Below, one piece after another: positions 1 to 7,215 of a stretch of 11,485 bases of DNA. Positions within the stretch are counted from its first letter, which is position 1, and each line of letters opens with the position of its first letter. The notes under the pieces were generated by a model, which made no database searches, was not told where the DNA came from, and saw nothing but the letters and a program-made list of their open reading frames with translations. Origin of the DNA: JAMDCX01 sp049977145 (lineage in GTDB: Bacteria > Planctomycetota > Phycisphaerae > WQYP01); assembly GCA_049977145.1 (NCBI GenBank), contig JBMFGW010000114.1, positions 1-11,485 of the forward strand, written 5' to 3'. A program made the translations under genes and the position numbers.

Positions 1-449
1 TCGGCGATTGCACACGCTGGGGCTGAAATTGAAGGACATGATAGTCTGCGATTGGAGTCACTTGTAGCGTTGTAGTAATAGGGGATGAACCGTTTATCAG
101 CCCGCCAATTCTCGCCGAGTGTTTCGATAATATCCCGCTTTACCGCCTCTGTAATTCGCGAGGCCTCATCGTGATCGGGGCGGCTGGGGACAGCCGCGGT
201 CCCAGGGAAGCCACTTCCCAAACCGTAGAGGTCAATGAGCGTTGTGCAGTAAGCCTGCTTGTCCTGTTTAAGGAATGCGGTGACATCCCTCTTTACGCGG
301 GCGTAATTCACGTTGCCGCCTCGATGGCCTGGCGTACCCAGTAGGCGTGGTGTCAGGTATACCCTGCGATACCCAAGGGCCGGTGCGAGCACCTCCTTGA
401 CGAACGTTTCCTCTGTCTGACCTTCAACAACAACATTAACTCGCATCAT
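1..449 (-). CDS. DUF4276 family protein, TOPRIM-like partner of AAA ATPase (partial at left edge)
   Basis: The frame starts at ATG 449-447 and runs off the window, giving 149 codons. Translated from the reverse strand it begins MMRVNVVVEGQTEETFVKEV, the hallmark DUF4276 N-terminus. It then shows RGGNVNYARVKRD (43-55), the TTLIDLYGL stretch (69-77) and ends its family resemblance at RFIPY (about 120-124). E9-G10 followed by D73 resembles the acidic layout of TOPRIM-like nucleases; DUF4276 proteins are regularly encoded just after AAA_21-type ATPases. The start overlaps the ATPase stop as ATGA, so translational coupling is likely; a second ATG at 446 would give the usual MRVN start. After RFIPY the family expects an HEFEALLF-type stretch, but positions 1-77 encode unrelated residues in this frame and neither other frame restores it. 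The gene may be disrupted or highly divergent there. Family call is strong; integrity is uncertain. Confidence 0.82.
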   Translation of the reverse strand, partial: MMRVNVVVEGQTEETFVKEVLAPALGYRRVYLTPRLLGTPGHRGGNVNYARVKRDVTAFLKQDKQAYCTTLIDLYGLGSGFPGTAAVPSRPDHDEASRITEAVKRDIIETLGENWRADKRFIPYYYNATSDSNRRLSCPSISAPACAIA

Positions 450-1645
450 GGGGTATTACTCCCCGGCGGCGGGCCGTCGGGCACTTCCGATGGCGGAGCG
501 TCCGGAGTTTCCGATTCTGGCGGCCCGCTTTCCACTTCGCCATGCGGCCTTCCGCCGAAGATATTCTTCTGCCACAACTCACCCAGACCGTAATTTTCCA
601 ACCACTCGGAAAGATTTTCCCGGCCCAGGCAGCGGAAGGTCGATTGACCATCCTCCCGATCCACGACAATCACGTCCTCCGGCTCAAATTCGTTCAGCAG
701 GGCCGCCGATTGCGTGCAAACGATTACCTGTCCGCTGCTTTTGGCGGCCTGCTTGAACAGGCTGGCCAACAGGGTCAGTGCATACGGATGCAGCCCCAGT
801 TCCGGCTCATCAAAGAGCATGGTGGCCGGTGGATTCGGCTGAAGCAGGGCCGTGGCCAGGCAGATAAACCGCAACGTGCCATCAGAAAGTTGGCTGGGAC
901 GGAAGGGATAATCGGATCCAACTTGGGTCCATTCCAATTGGATTAGTTCGGGATTTGCCGTAACCGGGCGTAATTTGAAATCGTCAAAGAATGGAGCAGC
1001 CAGTCGCACGACATCGCGGATGTTTTGGTACGCCCTCGGTTCTGTCTGTTTGAGGTTAAACAGAAATGCCGCGAGATTCTCTCCGTCCTGCCGGAGAAAC
1101 TCATTGTCGTTGATCGCCTTCTGTCGCCGGATTCCCGCCAGCGAACTCGTGTCATGCACATGGTAGACCACCACCTTCAGCATTGCCTCGTAAACATGAT
1201 GCGACTCCCCAGCATGGCATTCGCCTCCCGTGTCGTCAACGTAGTCTTTAAGTCTGGACTCGAAATGCCCCATCCCCATATCCTCTGGGTAGGGAGGTTC
1301 TCCCGGTAGCTGATATTGGGCAAATTCGTGGGTAAACATCAGGCGGTTATCCACAGTTGCTGTCAGCCTCAGCTCATATAGGCATAGGCCGAACCAAATT
1401 TTGGCCCAAATTTGCTTCGTAACCTTCGGCCCGAAGTGCAGAAGCATATCGGCTCCGCCGTCAACGCCCGCCGCCGATTGCAGTTTTCGTTCGGCGATCT
1501 CATGTAACAGCCGAAAAAAACTGACAAAATTGCTTTTCCCCGCCCCATTGGCACCGATGAGCACGTTCAATGGCCGAAGCTCAATATCCATCTTTCGGAT
1601 GGATTTGTACCCTTCTATCGAGATGCTCTTAATGGCGTTGCTCAT
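446..1645 (-). CDS. AAA_21/COG4637-like ABC-type ATPase, paired with DUF4276
   Basis: A 399-aa SMC/RecF/OLD-style ATPase. Walker A is GANGAGKS (31-38), preceded by the typical ISIEGYKSIRKMDIELRPLNVLIG opening split over residues 8-31. The ABC signature region is QLSDGTLRF (S254-D255-G256), Walker B is LFDEPELGLHP (D279-E280), and a CTQSAALL switch-like stretch follows. The middle (about 60-240) is the variable insert of this group. Residues 364-399 form a Pro/Glu/Gly-rich low-complexity tail with repeated PP and ETPD/EVPD units, unusual for the family. Start ATG 1645 is supported by the immediately following conserved N-terminus; a weak AGAAAG lies upstream. The stop overlaps the next gene's ATG. 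Family members act as ATP-dependent DNA or nucleotide sensors that control a TOPRIM-like partner; a role in phage defence is inferred from the pairing and the neighbourhood. Confidence 0.9.
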   Translation of the reverse strand: MSNAIKSISIEGYKSIRKMDIELRPLNVLIGANGAGKSNFVSFFRLLHEIAERKLQSAAGVDGGADMLLHFGPKVTKQIWAKIWFGLCLYELRLTATVDNRLMFTHEFAQYQLPGEPPYPEDMGMGHFESRLKDYVDDTGGECHAGESHHVYEAMLKVVVYHVHDTSSLAGIRRQKAINDNEFLRQDGENLAAFLFNLKQTEPRAYQNIRDVVRLAAPFFDDFKLRPVTANPELIQLEWTQVGSDYPFRPSQLSDGTLRFICLATALLQPNPPATMLFDEPELGLHPYALTLLASLFKQAAKSSGQVIVCTQSAALLNEFEPEDVIVVDREDGQSTFRCLGRENLSEWLENYGLGELWQKNIFGGRPHGEVESGPPESETPDAPPSEVPDGPPPGSNTP

Positions 1646-1647
1646 AA

Positions 1648-1698
1648 TTACACTTTCTGCCCATCAAACCACCAAATATCAAAATGGCCATCATACGC
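1648..1698 (-). pseudogene. Possible 3' remnant of a lost gene
   Basis: Sixteen codons ending in TAA (1650-1648) read AYDGHFDIWWFDGQKV. The composition looks like a natural protein C-terminus, and the stop lies 2 nt before the ATPase ATG, a typical operon spacing. Upstream in this frame there are several stops (for example at 1701-1699) and no start. It may be the tail of a gene lost in the same event that truncated the DUF3800 gene. It is short enough to be chance. Confidence 0.3.
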
Positions 1699-1706
1699 TT
1701 ACTAAT

Positions 1707-1722
1707 ACCCTTACTAAAGGGT
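1707..1722. promoter_or_regulatory. 16-bp palindrome upstream of the ATPase gene
   Basis: ACCCTT-ACTA-AAGGGT is a perfect 6-bp inverted repeat with a 4-nt centre, 61 bp upstream of the ATPase ATG (1645). The CTTACTA half also occurs just before it (1698-1704), so TTACTA is directly repeated. No T-tract follows on either strand, so an operator is more likely than a terminator. Function is inferred. Confidence 0.3.
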
Positions 1723-1786
1723 AGTACGCTCGCCCTCGTATTATCGGGCGTTGCCAACTCTTCCGAAGCAGGCCTTGCATATCCAA

Positions 1787-2080
1787 CTATTGCAAGCGTA
1801 CAATACTTGTGGATCTGAACCTCGGGTTATCCGGGTAGTAGGATCCACCAGGGCCCGTAAGGGCCCCTCTTTTTGCGCGGATATCGCCCGCGTGCAGTTC
1901 ATCCTCAATGTTGATTTTGTAGCGCTTCCATAAATCGTGGCGAAACCTCGCCAGATCGGCCAGGGTGTCGCGCCATCGCAATTCATGCACCACTAGCCCC
2001 GCCAGGCAAAACAGATTAGTACGGGAACCATCCGCAGGCAATCCGCAGTCTCCGCTTTCATCCACGTACATCAGATACAT
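1787..2080 (-). pseudogene. DUF3800 protein, C-terminally truncated
   Basis: The 97-aa reading frame starts MYLMYVDESGDCGLPADGSR, the DUF3800 opening with the acidic DESG motif (D7-E8) found in this RNase H-like or integrase-like fold family, which often sits in defence and mobile loci. Resemblance continues through FCLAGLVVHELRWRDTL and IEDELHAGDIR to about residue 70. Then it turns into unrelated sequence (GPGGSYYPDNPRF) and stops, whereas intact members run to about 220-260 aa. None of the three minus-strand frames in 1650-1870 shows the missing half, so this is a deletion, not a simple frameshift. The ATG overlaps the methyltransferase stop as TAATG (2082-2078), implying translational coupling of the original operon. 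Probably inactive; a short functional product cannot be excluded. Confidence 0.8.
1851..1874 (+). terminator. Terminator-like hairpin on the plus strand
   Basis: GGGCCC-GTAA-GGGCCC (1851-1866) forms a 6-bp GC stem with a 4-nt loop and is followed by CTC and TTTTT (1870-1874). It has the shape of a rho-independent terminator on the plus strand. No plus-strand gene lies upstream of it, and it coincides with the point where the DUF3800 gene loses family similarity. It may be a recombination scar or the terminator of a lost gene. Confidence 0.35.
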
Positions 2081-5000
2081 TACACATCTCCCACATCAAA
2101 CATCAGCCGTTGGAATTCTTCTTCGATCAGCCGGACCTTCCATGTCTGATCGGCCCGGCGGAGGTTTTCAAGGTTGTTGTCGCCGTTGACGTAGAAAATA
2201 TCATATTCCATTTCGCGGGTGTTGTAGTCTTGCTTGCAGAACCATGCATCCAGTTGATCGTTGTCCATCTCATCGATATTCCGCCAGAGCACCAGCACGC
2301 GATCTCCTTTGGGATTGGTGCCGGAGATAACGCGCACGCCCCGGATCATATCAATATGTTTGACCGTTAACCCCAGCAGCCAATTAAAGGTTTCCGGCAA
2401 ATCCACTTTGATCGGCTGCGTCTCACCGTGTTTTTCCACCTTGAGCTGGTATTGATCGGGATTGCGGAGTTTGTCGATGTTCAATAGCGATTGGCTGCCC
2501 CGGCTTTCCACATCCAGCATATAGGAAAGTATGTATTGTTCACGCATGGCTGAATCGGAATTTAATAAATTTGATTGTTCTTTCGTGCGCTGCAATTCCA
2601 GATTGTTCAGAGCGTCCTCATAAGATTCCAGGCGGAGGTATTTGAAGGCATGGCTGATGCTGGTATCGCGTGCGGTGGGCTTGCCGTCTTTCCAATCTTT
2701 AGAATAGACAACCTTTTTGATTCGCGGCAGAAGTACGGTATGAAAATATTCGCCCATTTCAACAAGGATATATTTGCGGTTGCCGTTGTCTTCACGGTTG
2801 AGGTTGATAACGGCGTGCGCGGTGGTACCGGATCCGGCAAAATAATCGAGCACCAATGCACCGTCGTCGGCCCAAAACCGTAGGCAATCGGTAACGAGGT
2901 GCACTGACTTGGGGTAACTGAAGAGTGGACTCCCGATGATGTTGATAAGCAGCTTGGTTCCATGCGTGGTCGCCGAGTATTTAGAGTCGTACCACATGGT
3001 CTTAGGTTTCTTCCCCACAGGCATGTAGGATTTCTTGGAAACCGCAAGTTCGCCAGCCTTCTGGATCACGGCGATTTCGCCGTCCGCAATCGCTCTTCTC
3101 GCTCCGTCAGGGTTCACTCGCCAAATTCGCTTCTCCCCCTTGGGGTCGATAGGCCACACCACGACCTCATCACCAACCGGCGTGTCCTGCAGGGACCATT
3201 GTTTGGAAGGGGCGTCCCACGCCAGGTTCGGCACACGCACTGTGGAGGAGGTCACGAACAAAGGAAACCACTGCCCAGGCCGGTCGGTTGGCCTCGAATT
3301 TCCTCCGCGTCGGCGGAGGTTGTCCCAAATATACTTTCCGCCAGCGTCAGCCTCCTTGTATGATTCCTTCTCTGCTTCGGTTAACTCACGGAGAAGCATG
3401 TTCGTGGCCTCGATTTCCTTGGCGTAGACGTGGAAGTAGTCGTGGCTCAGTGCTGGCGTGTTGGGCCGCAGATTTTGCCCTGCCGGGTTCACTTCGACTG
3501 CAATCGTGGCCACGCGGTTTGACTCTCCAAAGGTATCATCCAGCAAGTTACGCAACCGGCCAGTTTCTGTGTCGTCTATCGCCACGGACGTGACGCCGCC
3601 GGGTGCCTCCAGTTCGCTAGTGGTCTGCAGGAGATTGAACATCATCGCCGCCCATGATGAGTGTCGGTATTCATTCTTGTACTTGAAGGTGTTTTCGCTG
3701 GTGTTATATGGAGGATCGATATAAACGCAATCAACCCGGCCGCGGTATTGCCCCTCGATCAATCGCAACGCCTGAAAATTTTCCGAATGGATTAGCAGGC
3801 CATCGAGTTTTTCATCCAGATCATCAATGGATGCCAGCAATTTCTGCTTGAATGCTTCCGGGAAATGCTTGGTGTCCAATACCAAATGCGGCTGGGACAT
3901 CAGGAATGCCACCGTCAGAGGTTTGCTATAGGCCACATCGCCCAGCTTCTCGGCTTTTATTTCATCTATGGCAAAGAGCCTTACCCATTCTTCCCGCTGG
4001 GCGTCATTGGCGGCGATCTCGGCATACAGGTCTTCTGGAATGCGATCCAATGTGATGCAATAATGGGTTTCAAGGACAAATTTCTTTTTGAGCCAGAGCT
4101 TCTTCTGAAAATTCTCCAATTGTTCCAGAAAGGCAATGATCTTGTGGGCGATCTTGCGGATCACGCGGATCAGGCTTAGGTATTGTTCCACGCGCGGGAC
4201 GGAATCATTTTCAATGTCATCCAGGTGCATGACTTCATTTTTAATGTAAAAATCCAGTTCCCGCCGCAGGAAGCCGCCCAAATCTTTATGGATGAAATAA
4301 TCAAATTCGTTGCGGGCGGTGAATTTGGCCAAGTGTTTGACCAGCACGGTGCGGGCGGAATCATTTTCCAGCGGCGCGGGTTTTGCCAGTTGGGCGGTCC
4401 ACGCCTCAAAGCCTTGGGCGTTGAGAATCGCGGTAATTGCCTGTTCATTAAGATCACTTTGCTTTTCCCGGCCTTCACTGGGGCGGTATTCAAAGCGGAT
4501 ATGCAGTTCGCCATTTTCTTCAGACAGGGGATTTTGAGCACAGAGCACAAAACGGCGTTCCTTGCCGGGGGCTTCCTTGTTGTTATTTTGTTCGGTGGAT
4601 GCGGCCACAATCTGCATGGTGATGCGTTTGCCGGAATCAAGTTTGAACGTGTAATCGCGGAAGGATTCACTGCTTTTAATGTAATACTGATCGTGGTTGG
4701 CCCAATAGAGTTTGACCTCTTCGCCCTCATAAGGAACGGCATACACGCCTTCTTTGTAGCGCCGCAGGGAAATAAAATCGCCGTCCTGATAATAGCGGCG
4801 GAAAAAATTAAAGAGATGCGAGAATACCGTGTTTTCAAGGGCGGTGGTGTCCACCGCTTCGGTGGCCAATTTCTGCCGCAACGCCTTAACCTTGGGCAAT
4901 TGCTCGGCATCCGCCCCCAGGCTCTGGGCCTGTTTAACGGCCTCATCAATCTGCGATTGCAGGGCCGACTTGTCAACGGATTGATATTCGGTGAATGCCT

Positions 5001-5154
5001 CTTTTACCTGCGGCAATAAATCCTTGTCCAGAAAGCGGTTAATCTCATCCCGCTTGGTATTCATAATGCGATAAATGCCAAAATCCAGATCCGCCTGATT
5101 CAGTTGGAACAGTTCCCGCAGAAGATCACGGAATTTTTCAAGATTGGTTGGCAT
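2080..5154 (-). CDS. Type III Mod-like DNA adenine methyltransferase with long N-terminal extension
   Basis: This 1024-aa protein would transfer a methyl group from S-adenosylmethionine to DNA, most likely adenine N6. The catalytic motif IV is DPPYNT (480-485), preceded by the Mod-typical GLLIHSENFQALRLI. The SAM-binding motif I is FAGSGTT (772-778), after the catalytic motif, so the order is beta class as in type III Mod. The target-recognition region should lie between (about 580-760). About 440 residues precede the core, largely charged and helical, including FGIYRIMNTKRDEI (about 25-38); another 200 follow motif I. Usual type III Mod proteins are nearer 600-700 aa. The frame is open to an ATG at 5283, but MPTNLEKFRDLLRELF from ATG 5154 matches the family N-terminus, so that start is preferred. 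GGA lies 4 nt upstream. Its stop overlaps the DUF3800 start. No Res subunit is visible. Confidence 0.93.
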   Translation of the reverse strand: MPTNLEKFRDLLRELFQLNQADLDFGIYRIMNTKRDEINRFLDKDLLPQVKEAFTEYQSVDKSALQSQIDEAVKQAQSLGADAEQLPKVKALRQKLATEAVDTTALENTVFSHLFNFFRRYYQDGDFISLRRYKEGVYAVPYEGEEVKLYWANHDQYYIKSSESFRDYTFKLDSGKRITMQIVAASTEQNNNKEAPGKERRFVLCAQNPLSEENGELHIRFEYRPSEGREKQSDLNEQAITAILNAQGFEAWTAQLAKPAPLENDSARTVLVKHLAKFTARNEFDYFIHKDLGGFLRRELDFYIKNEVMHLDDIENDSVPRVEQYLSLIRVIRKIAHKIIAFLEQLENFQKKLWLKKKFVLETHYCITLDRIPEDLYAEIAANDAQREEWVRLFAIDEIKAEKLGDVAYSKPLTVAFLMSQPHLVLDTKHFPEAFKQKLLASIDDLDEKLDGLLIHSENFQALRLIEGQYRGRVDCVYIDPPYNTSENTFKYKNEYRHSSWAAMMFNLLQTTSELEAPGGVTSVAIDDTETGRLRNLLDDTFGESNRVATIAVEVNPAGQNLRPNTPALSHDYFHVYAKEIEATNMLLRELTEAEKESYKEADAGGKYIWDNLRRRGGNSRPTDRPGQWFPLFVTSSTVRVPNLAWDAPSKQWSLQDTPVGDEVVVWPIDPKGEKRIWRVNPDGARRAIADGEIAVIQKAGELAVSKKSYMPVGKKPKTMWYDSKYSATTHGTKLLINIIGSPLFSYPKSVHLVTDCLRFWADDGALVLDYFAGSGTTAHAVINLNREDNGNRKYILVEMGEYFHTVLLPRIKKVVYSKDWKDGKPTARDTSISHAFKYLRLESYEDALNNLELQRTKEQSNLLNSDSAMREQYILSYMLDVESRGSQSLLNIDKLRNPDQYQLKVEKHGETQPIKVDLPETFNWLLGLTVKHIDMIRGVRVISGTNPKGDRVLVLWRNIDEMDNDQLDAWFCKQDYNTREMEYDIFYVNGDNNLENLRRADQTWKVRLIEEEFQRLMFDVGDV

Positions 5155-5192
5155 TACGTCCGGCCCTGCCTTTTTTAATAAACGACGTGCAG

Positions 5193-5210
5193 AAGCATAC
5201 CGCAAGAATG
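5193..5210. repeat. 18-bp direct repeat, copy 1 (upstream of mod)
   Basis: AAGCATACCGCAAGAATG on the plus strand differs by one base (C/G at position 4) from 10116-10133. The two copies share an exact 14-mer (5197-5210) and orientation. This copy ends 38 bp upstream of the methyltransferase ATG, and on the minus strand it contains TATGCT, a possible -10 box. Confidence 0.7.
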
Positions 5211-5223
5211 ACGATGGGGCCAA
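5194..5223 (-). promoter_or_regulatory. Candidate promoter for the methyltransferase gene
   Basis: On the minus strand TTGGCC (5223-5218) and TATGCT (5199-5194) are separated by 18 nt, an acceptable sigma-70 arrangement with imperfect boxes. The start codon is 39 nt downstream of the -10. The 5155-5286 gap is otherwise non-coding, apart from an open extension of the methyltransferase frame that I regard as spurious. Confidence 0.3.
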
Positions 5224-5286
5224 TTGTGATGGAATTCGCCCGCACAGCGGTTGGTACGAACCGAGCCTCGCCGAGCTGAACATGTA

Positions 5287-5988
5287 TCAAGGACCTTGTA
5301 AAGCCCCGCAGAATTCATTGATCCGTAGAGCAGTCTCGTCGAAGATGGGGTCAGTTACGTCGATCAGAGGAGGTTTGCTACCGCCGCCCATTGCGCGAAA
5401 TGCGTTGCTCACGGCCTTGCTCGGATCATCCCGATGAATGGCCGCAACGAGGCAATGGTATCGCGCTTTGTCGAGTTTCTCCGCAGGCCAATTATGGGCG
5501 TCGATCTTGTCGCATTTAAGGTAGCTGTTCAGGCAATCTTGAGCCCATGGGTATTGCTTGAGCAGCACTTTGACACATAACGTTTCCAGCGCGCCGGGTT
5601 GAGTATCCGTGGGGAGAAGCATGATACATACCGCCGGCATTCCCTTGTTGACGTTTGGGTCGGGCAGGGCGGTTTGGCCAGGTGCGGTGGGTACCGGGAA
5701 CGCGCCAGCACGGCGCACCTGATCGCATATATTTTTGAAGGTCTTTTGGGGATCGGTAGCACTGTCGGCAAGGATTAAAATGCCCTTGAGACGGGAGAAA
5801 GACTTCTGATCGCCTTGTATGGCTTTGAGCATTGCTTCAAAATTGGTGGCCCCATAATGCTCTGTTGGATTGAGGTAGTTAAAGTGCGGATAGCCAGCCC
5901 TCTTTTCAATCATTTCCTTAAAAAAGTTCTGGTCCGCCGCGCCTTCGCATAGAAGAATCAGTGGGTGTTCCAGCCGAATCAGATCCAT
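5287..5988 (-). CDS. DUF3226-like TOPRIM protein, partner of the OLD-like ATPase
   Basis: A 233-aa protein whose N-terminus, PLILLCEGAADQNFF (9-23), carries the E-G-x-x-D signature of TOPRIM folds (E15, D19). It is followed by a hydrophobic strand and acidic pair, GILILADSATD (69-79, D75 and D79), in place of the usual DxD. A PGALETLC segment follows, as expected for DUF3226/DUF4435-type proteins. Such proteins are probable Mg-dependent nucleases controlled by an ABC-type ATPase, as in OLD, Gabija and PARIS (AriB). The ATG at 5988 is 2 nt beyond the ATPase stop; a TTG at 5994 overlapping that stop is an alternative start. The tight spacing indicates a two-gene module. The family call rests on motif reading; DUF4435 is the main alternative. 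Confidence 0.75.
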   Translation of the reverse strand: MDLIRLEHPLILLCEGAADQNFFKEMIEKRAGYPHFNYLNPTEHYGATNFEAMLKAIQGDQKSFSRLKGILILADSATDPQKTFKNICDQVRRAGAFPVPTAPGQTALPDPNVNKGMPAVCIMLLPTDTQPGALETLCVKVLLKQYPWAQDCLNSYLKCDKIDAHNWPAEKLDKARYHCLVAAIHRDDPSKAVSNAFRAMGGGSKPPLIDVTDPIFDETALRINEFCGALQGP

Positions 5989-5990
5989 GC

Positions 5991-7085
5991 TCAAGCGCGC
6001 ACCTCAATACCTGCCTCAATCGCCGCGGCGGCGTGTTCGCCCGGAACCACCTTGGCAACGCTCTTGCCGTCTTCCTGATACATCTGTATAAGATTAAAGT
6101 CTCCTGGAAACTTTTCTATCAGGGGTGCCGCGCTCTTCAGGCACTCCCAACTATGTGTCGTAAGGAAGAGCTGCGCCGAAGACTGTTTCGCGGAAGTGTG
6201 AAGCGCCCTCCAGAGTGCTGGCATTGTCTGGTAATAAATGCCGTTCTCTATCTCATCAATCAATAGAACGTCACCGCTGGTACTCGCTATCGCCAGGAGC
6301 AAGGAAACAAACTTGTATATTCCGGACGATACCATGGCCAGCGGCATCTTCCTGGTCACATGACGCATGCTGGCGTAAAGCGCGGGAAATAAGCTCGGAG
6401 ATTCGACGGAAATATCCATAATTTCAGGGAATTGCTCAATCAGGACGTCCAAGATGCCCCGGGTGCTCCCGGCGATGCTGAGTTTGGAAAACATCATCGT
6501 TATTTGTTGGGAGTTGGCGGGCCAGAAAGGATATAAAAAGTCTGCTACGATAGCGAACTCATTTCCCGGATCAAGTTGAATCTGTCCGTTGGAGCCTACC
6601 GATGCATAGAGCGTACTCTCCTCCCGGGCAAATGACGTTCGCTTGAAGGCTAGCGGCACGATGGCAGGTTGGATTGAGGATTGTCCCGATGATGGCCTGA
6701 GCGAGGTGCCGGAAAGGGGAAGAGATGGTTGTGAAGCCAGCAACGCTTTCGATTGGTCAAAGGATACGGCCAACCGCGCCACGCGATCATCTTGATCAAC
6801 AGCGCTGAGATCTATCGGTATAGTAACGTCAAAGTCAAAAAACAAGGGGGTCCAAAACAGCTCAAACTGGTCCCGGGTCAGATTTGGTATAAACGGGTTG
6901 GGCATGCCGCGATGGGCGAGGTTGAACGCCACTTGGGGCGTTGCGCCTAATGCCAGTCGCAGGCCCTCTAAAAGTGAGGTTTTTCCAGCGGCGCTTGGCC
7001 CTACGATGATGTTAATGGCCCTCAAGCCATCAAGCTTGAGGCGCTCGAACCCGCGGAAATGTTTTATTTCGATGGCACTTATCAT
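5991..7085 (-). CDS. OLD/AAA15-like ABC-type ATPase of a two-gene defence module
   Basis: A 364-aa ATPase beginning MISAIEIKHFRGFERLKLDG, typical of RecF/OLD/AAA15 proteins. Walker A is GPSAAGKT (29-36), less common than GxNGxGKS but intact. A VSSGIYKF segment (S253-S254-G255) stands in the signature position, Walker B is LLIDEIENG (D277-E278), and TTHSWECL supplies the switch histidine. The frame is open to an ATG at 7118, but ATG 7085 is preferred: the family N-terminus begins there and AGGGAA lies just upstream. It is followed 2 nt later by the TOPRIM gene. By analogy with PARIS AriA or OLD, it would form an ATP-dependent assembly that holds or activates its TOPRIM partner upon sensing a phage trigger. 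The trigger cannot be read from sequence. Confidence 0.9.
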   Translation of the reverse strand: MISAIEIKHFRGFERLKLDGLRAINIIVGPSAAGKTSLLEGLRLALGATPQVAFNLAHRGMPNPFIPNLTRDQFELFWTPLFFDFDVTIPIDLSAVDQDDRVARLAVSFDQSKALLASQPSLPLSGTSLRPSSGQSSIQPAIVPLAFKRTSFAREESTLYASVGSNGQIQLDPGNEFAIVADFLYPFWPANSQQITMMFSKLSIAGSTRGILDVLIEQFPEIMDISVESPSLFPALYASMRHVTRKMPLAMVSSGIYKFVSLLLAIASTSGDVLLIDEIENGIYYQTMPALWRALHTSAKQSSAQLFLTTHSWECLKSAAPLIEKFPGDFNLIQMYQEDGKSVAKVVPGEHAAAAIEAGIEVRA

Positions 7086-7144
7086 TGCATTCCCTGTTAC
7101 CTGATTACTGAAATTCACCGCACGTAAGGCTACGCAGCGAGTTG

Positions 7145-7173
7145 ATCCTACCGGCGTGAAGTCACACCTGCAA
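7145..7173 (-). promoter_or_regulatory. Candidate promoter of the ATPase/TOPRIM module
   Basis: On the minus strand TTGCAG (7173-7168) and TAGGAT (7150-7145) are exactly 17 nt apart. The start codon of the ATPase is 59 nt downstream of the -10. The spacer holds the palindrome GTGA-AG-TCAC (7156-7165), a possible operator. This would let the pair be expressed independently of the helicase. Confidence 0.4.
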
Positions 7174-7179
7174 GTTACC

Positions 7180-7215
7180 TATGCGACCGCTGCATATGTG
7201 TGTGAATCATCACAC
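7180..7215. promoter_or_regulatory. Two small inverted repeats at the end of the helicase gene
   Basis: TATGC-7 nt-GCATA (7180-7196) and GTGTGA-ATCA-TCACAC (7200-7215) lie next to each other; the second overlaps the helicase stop codon (7210-7212). No T-run follows on the minus strand, so a rho-independent terminator is not supported. They could be weak attenuating structures or protein sites. Confidence 0.25.

Noticed and set aside
1..70. Possible CRISPR repeat at the left edge (GAAATTGAAGG-type motif)
   Set aside because: Only one copy is present, with no spacer periodicity.
1809..1848. tRNA-like stretch with GTGGATC/GATCCAC ends followed by CCA
   Set aside because: There is no four-arm cloverleaf and the length is too short; it is only an inverted repeat within the DUF3800 debris.
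4183..5019. 278-codon open frame on the plus strand
   Set aside because: It is antisense to the methyltransferase N-terminal region, whose family motifs and length are clear. The plus-strand product has no recognisable domain.
5155..5283. 43-residue N-terminal extension of the methyltransferase frame
   Set aside because: The family N-terminus begins at ATG 5154. The extension contains the direct repeat and the likely promoter, and its composition is unlike the protein.
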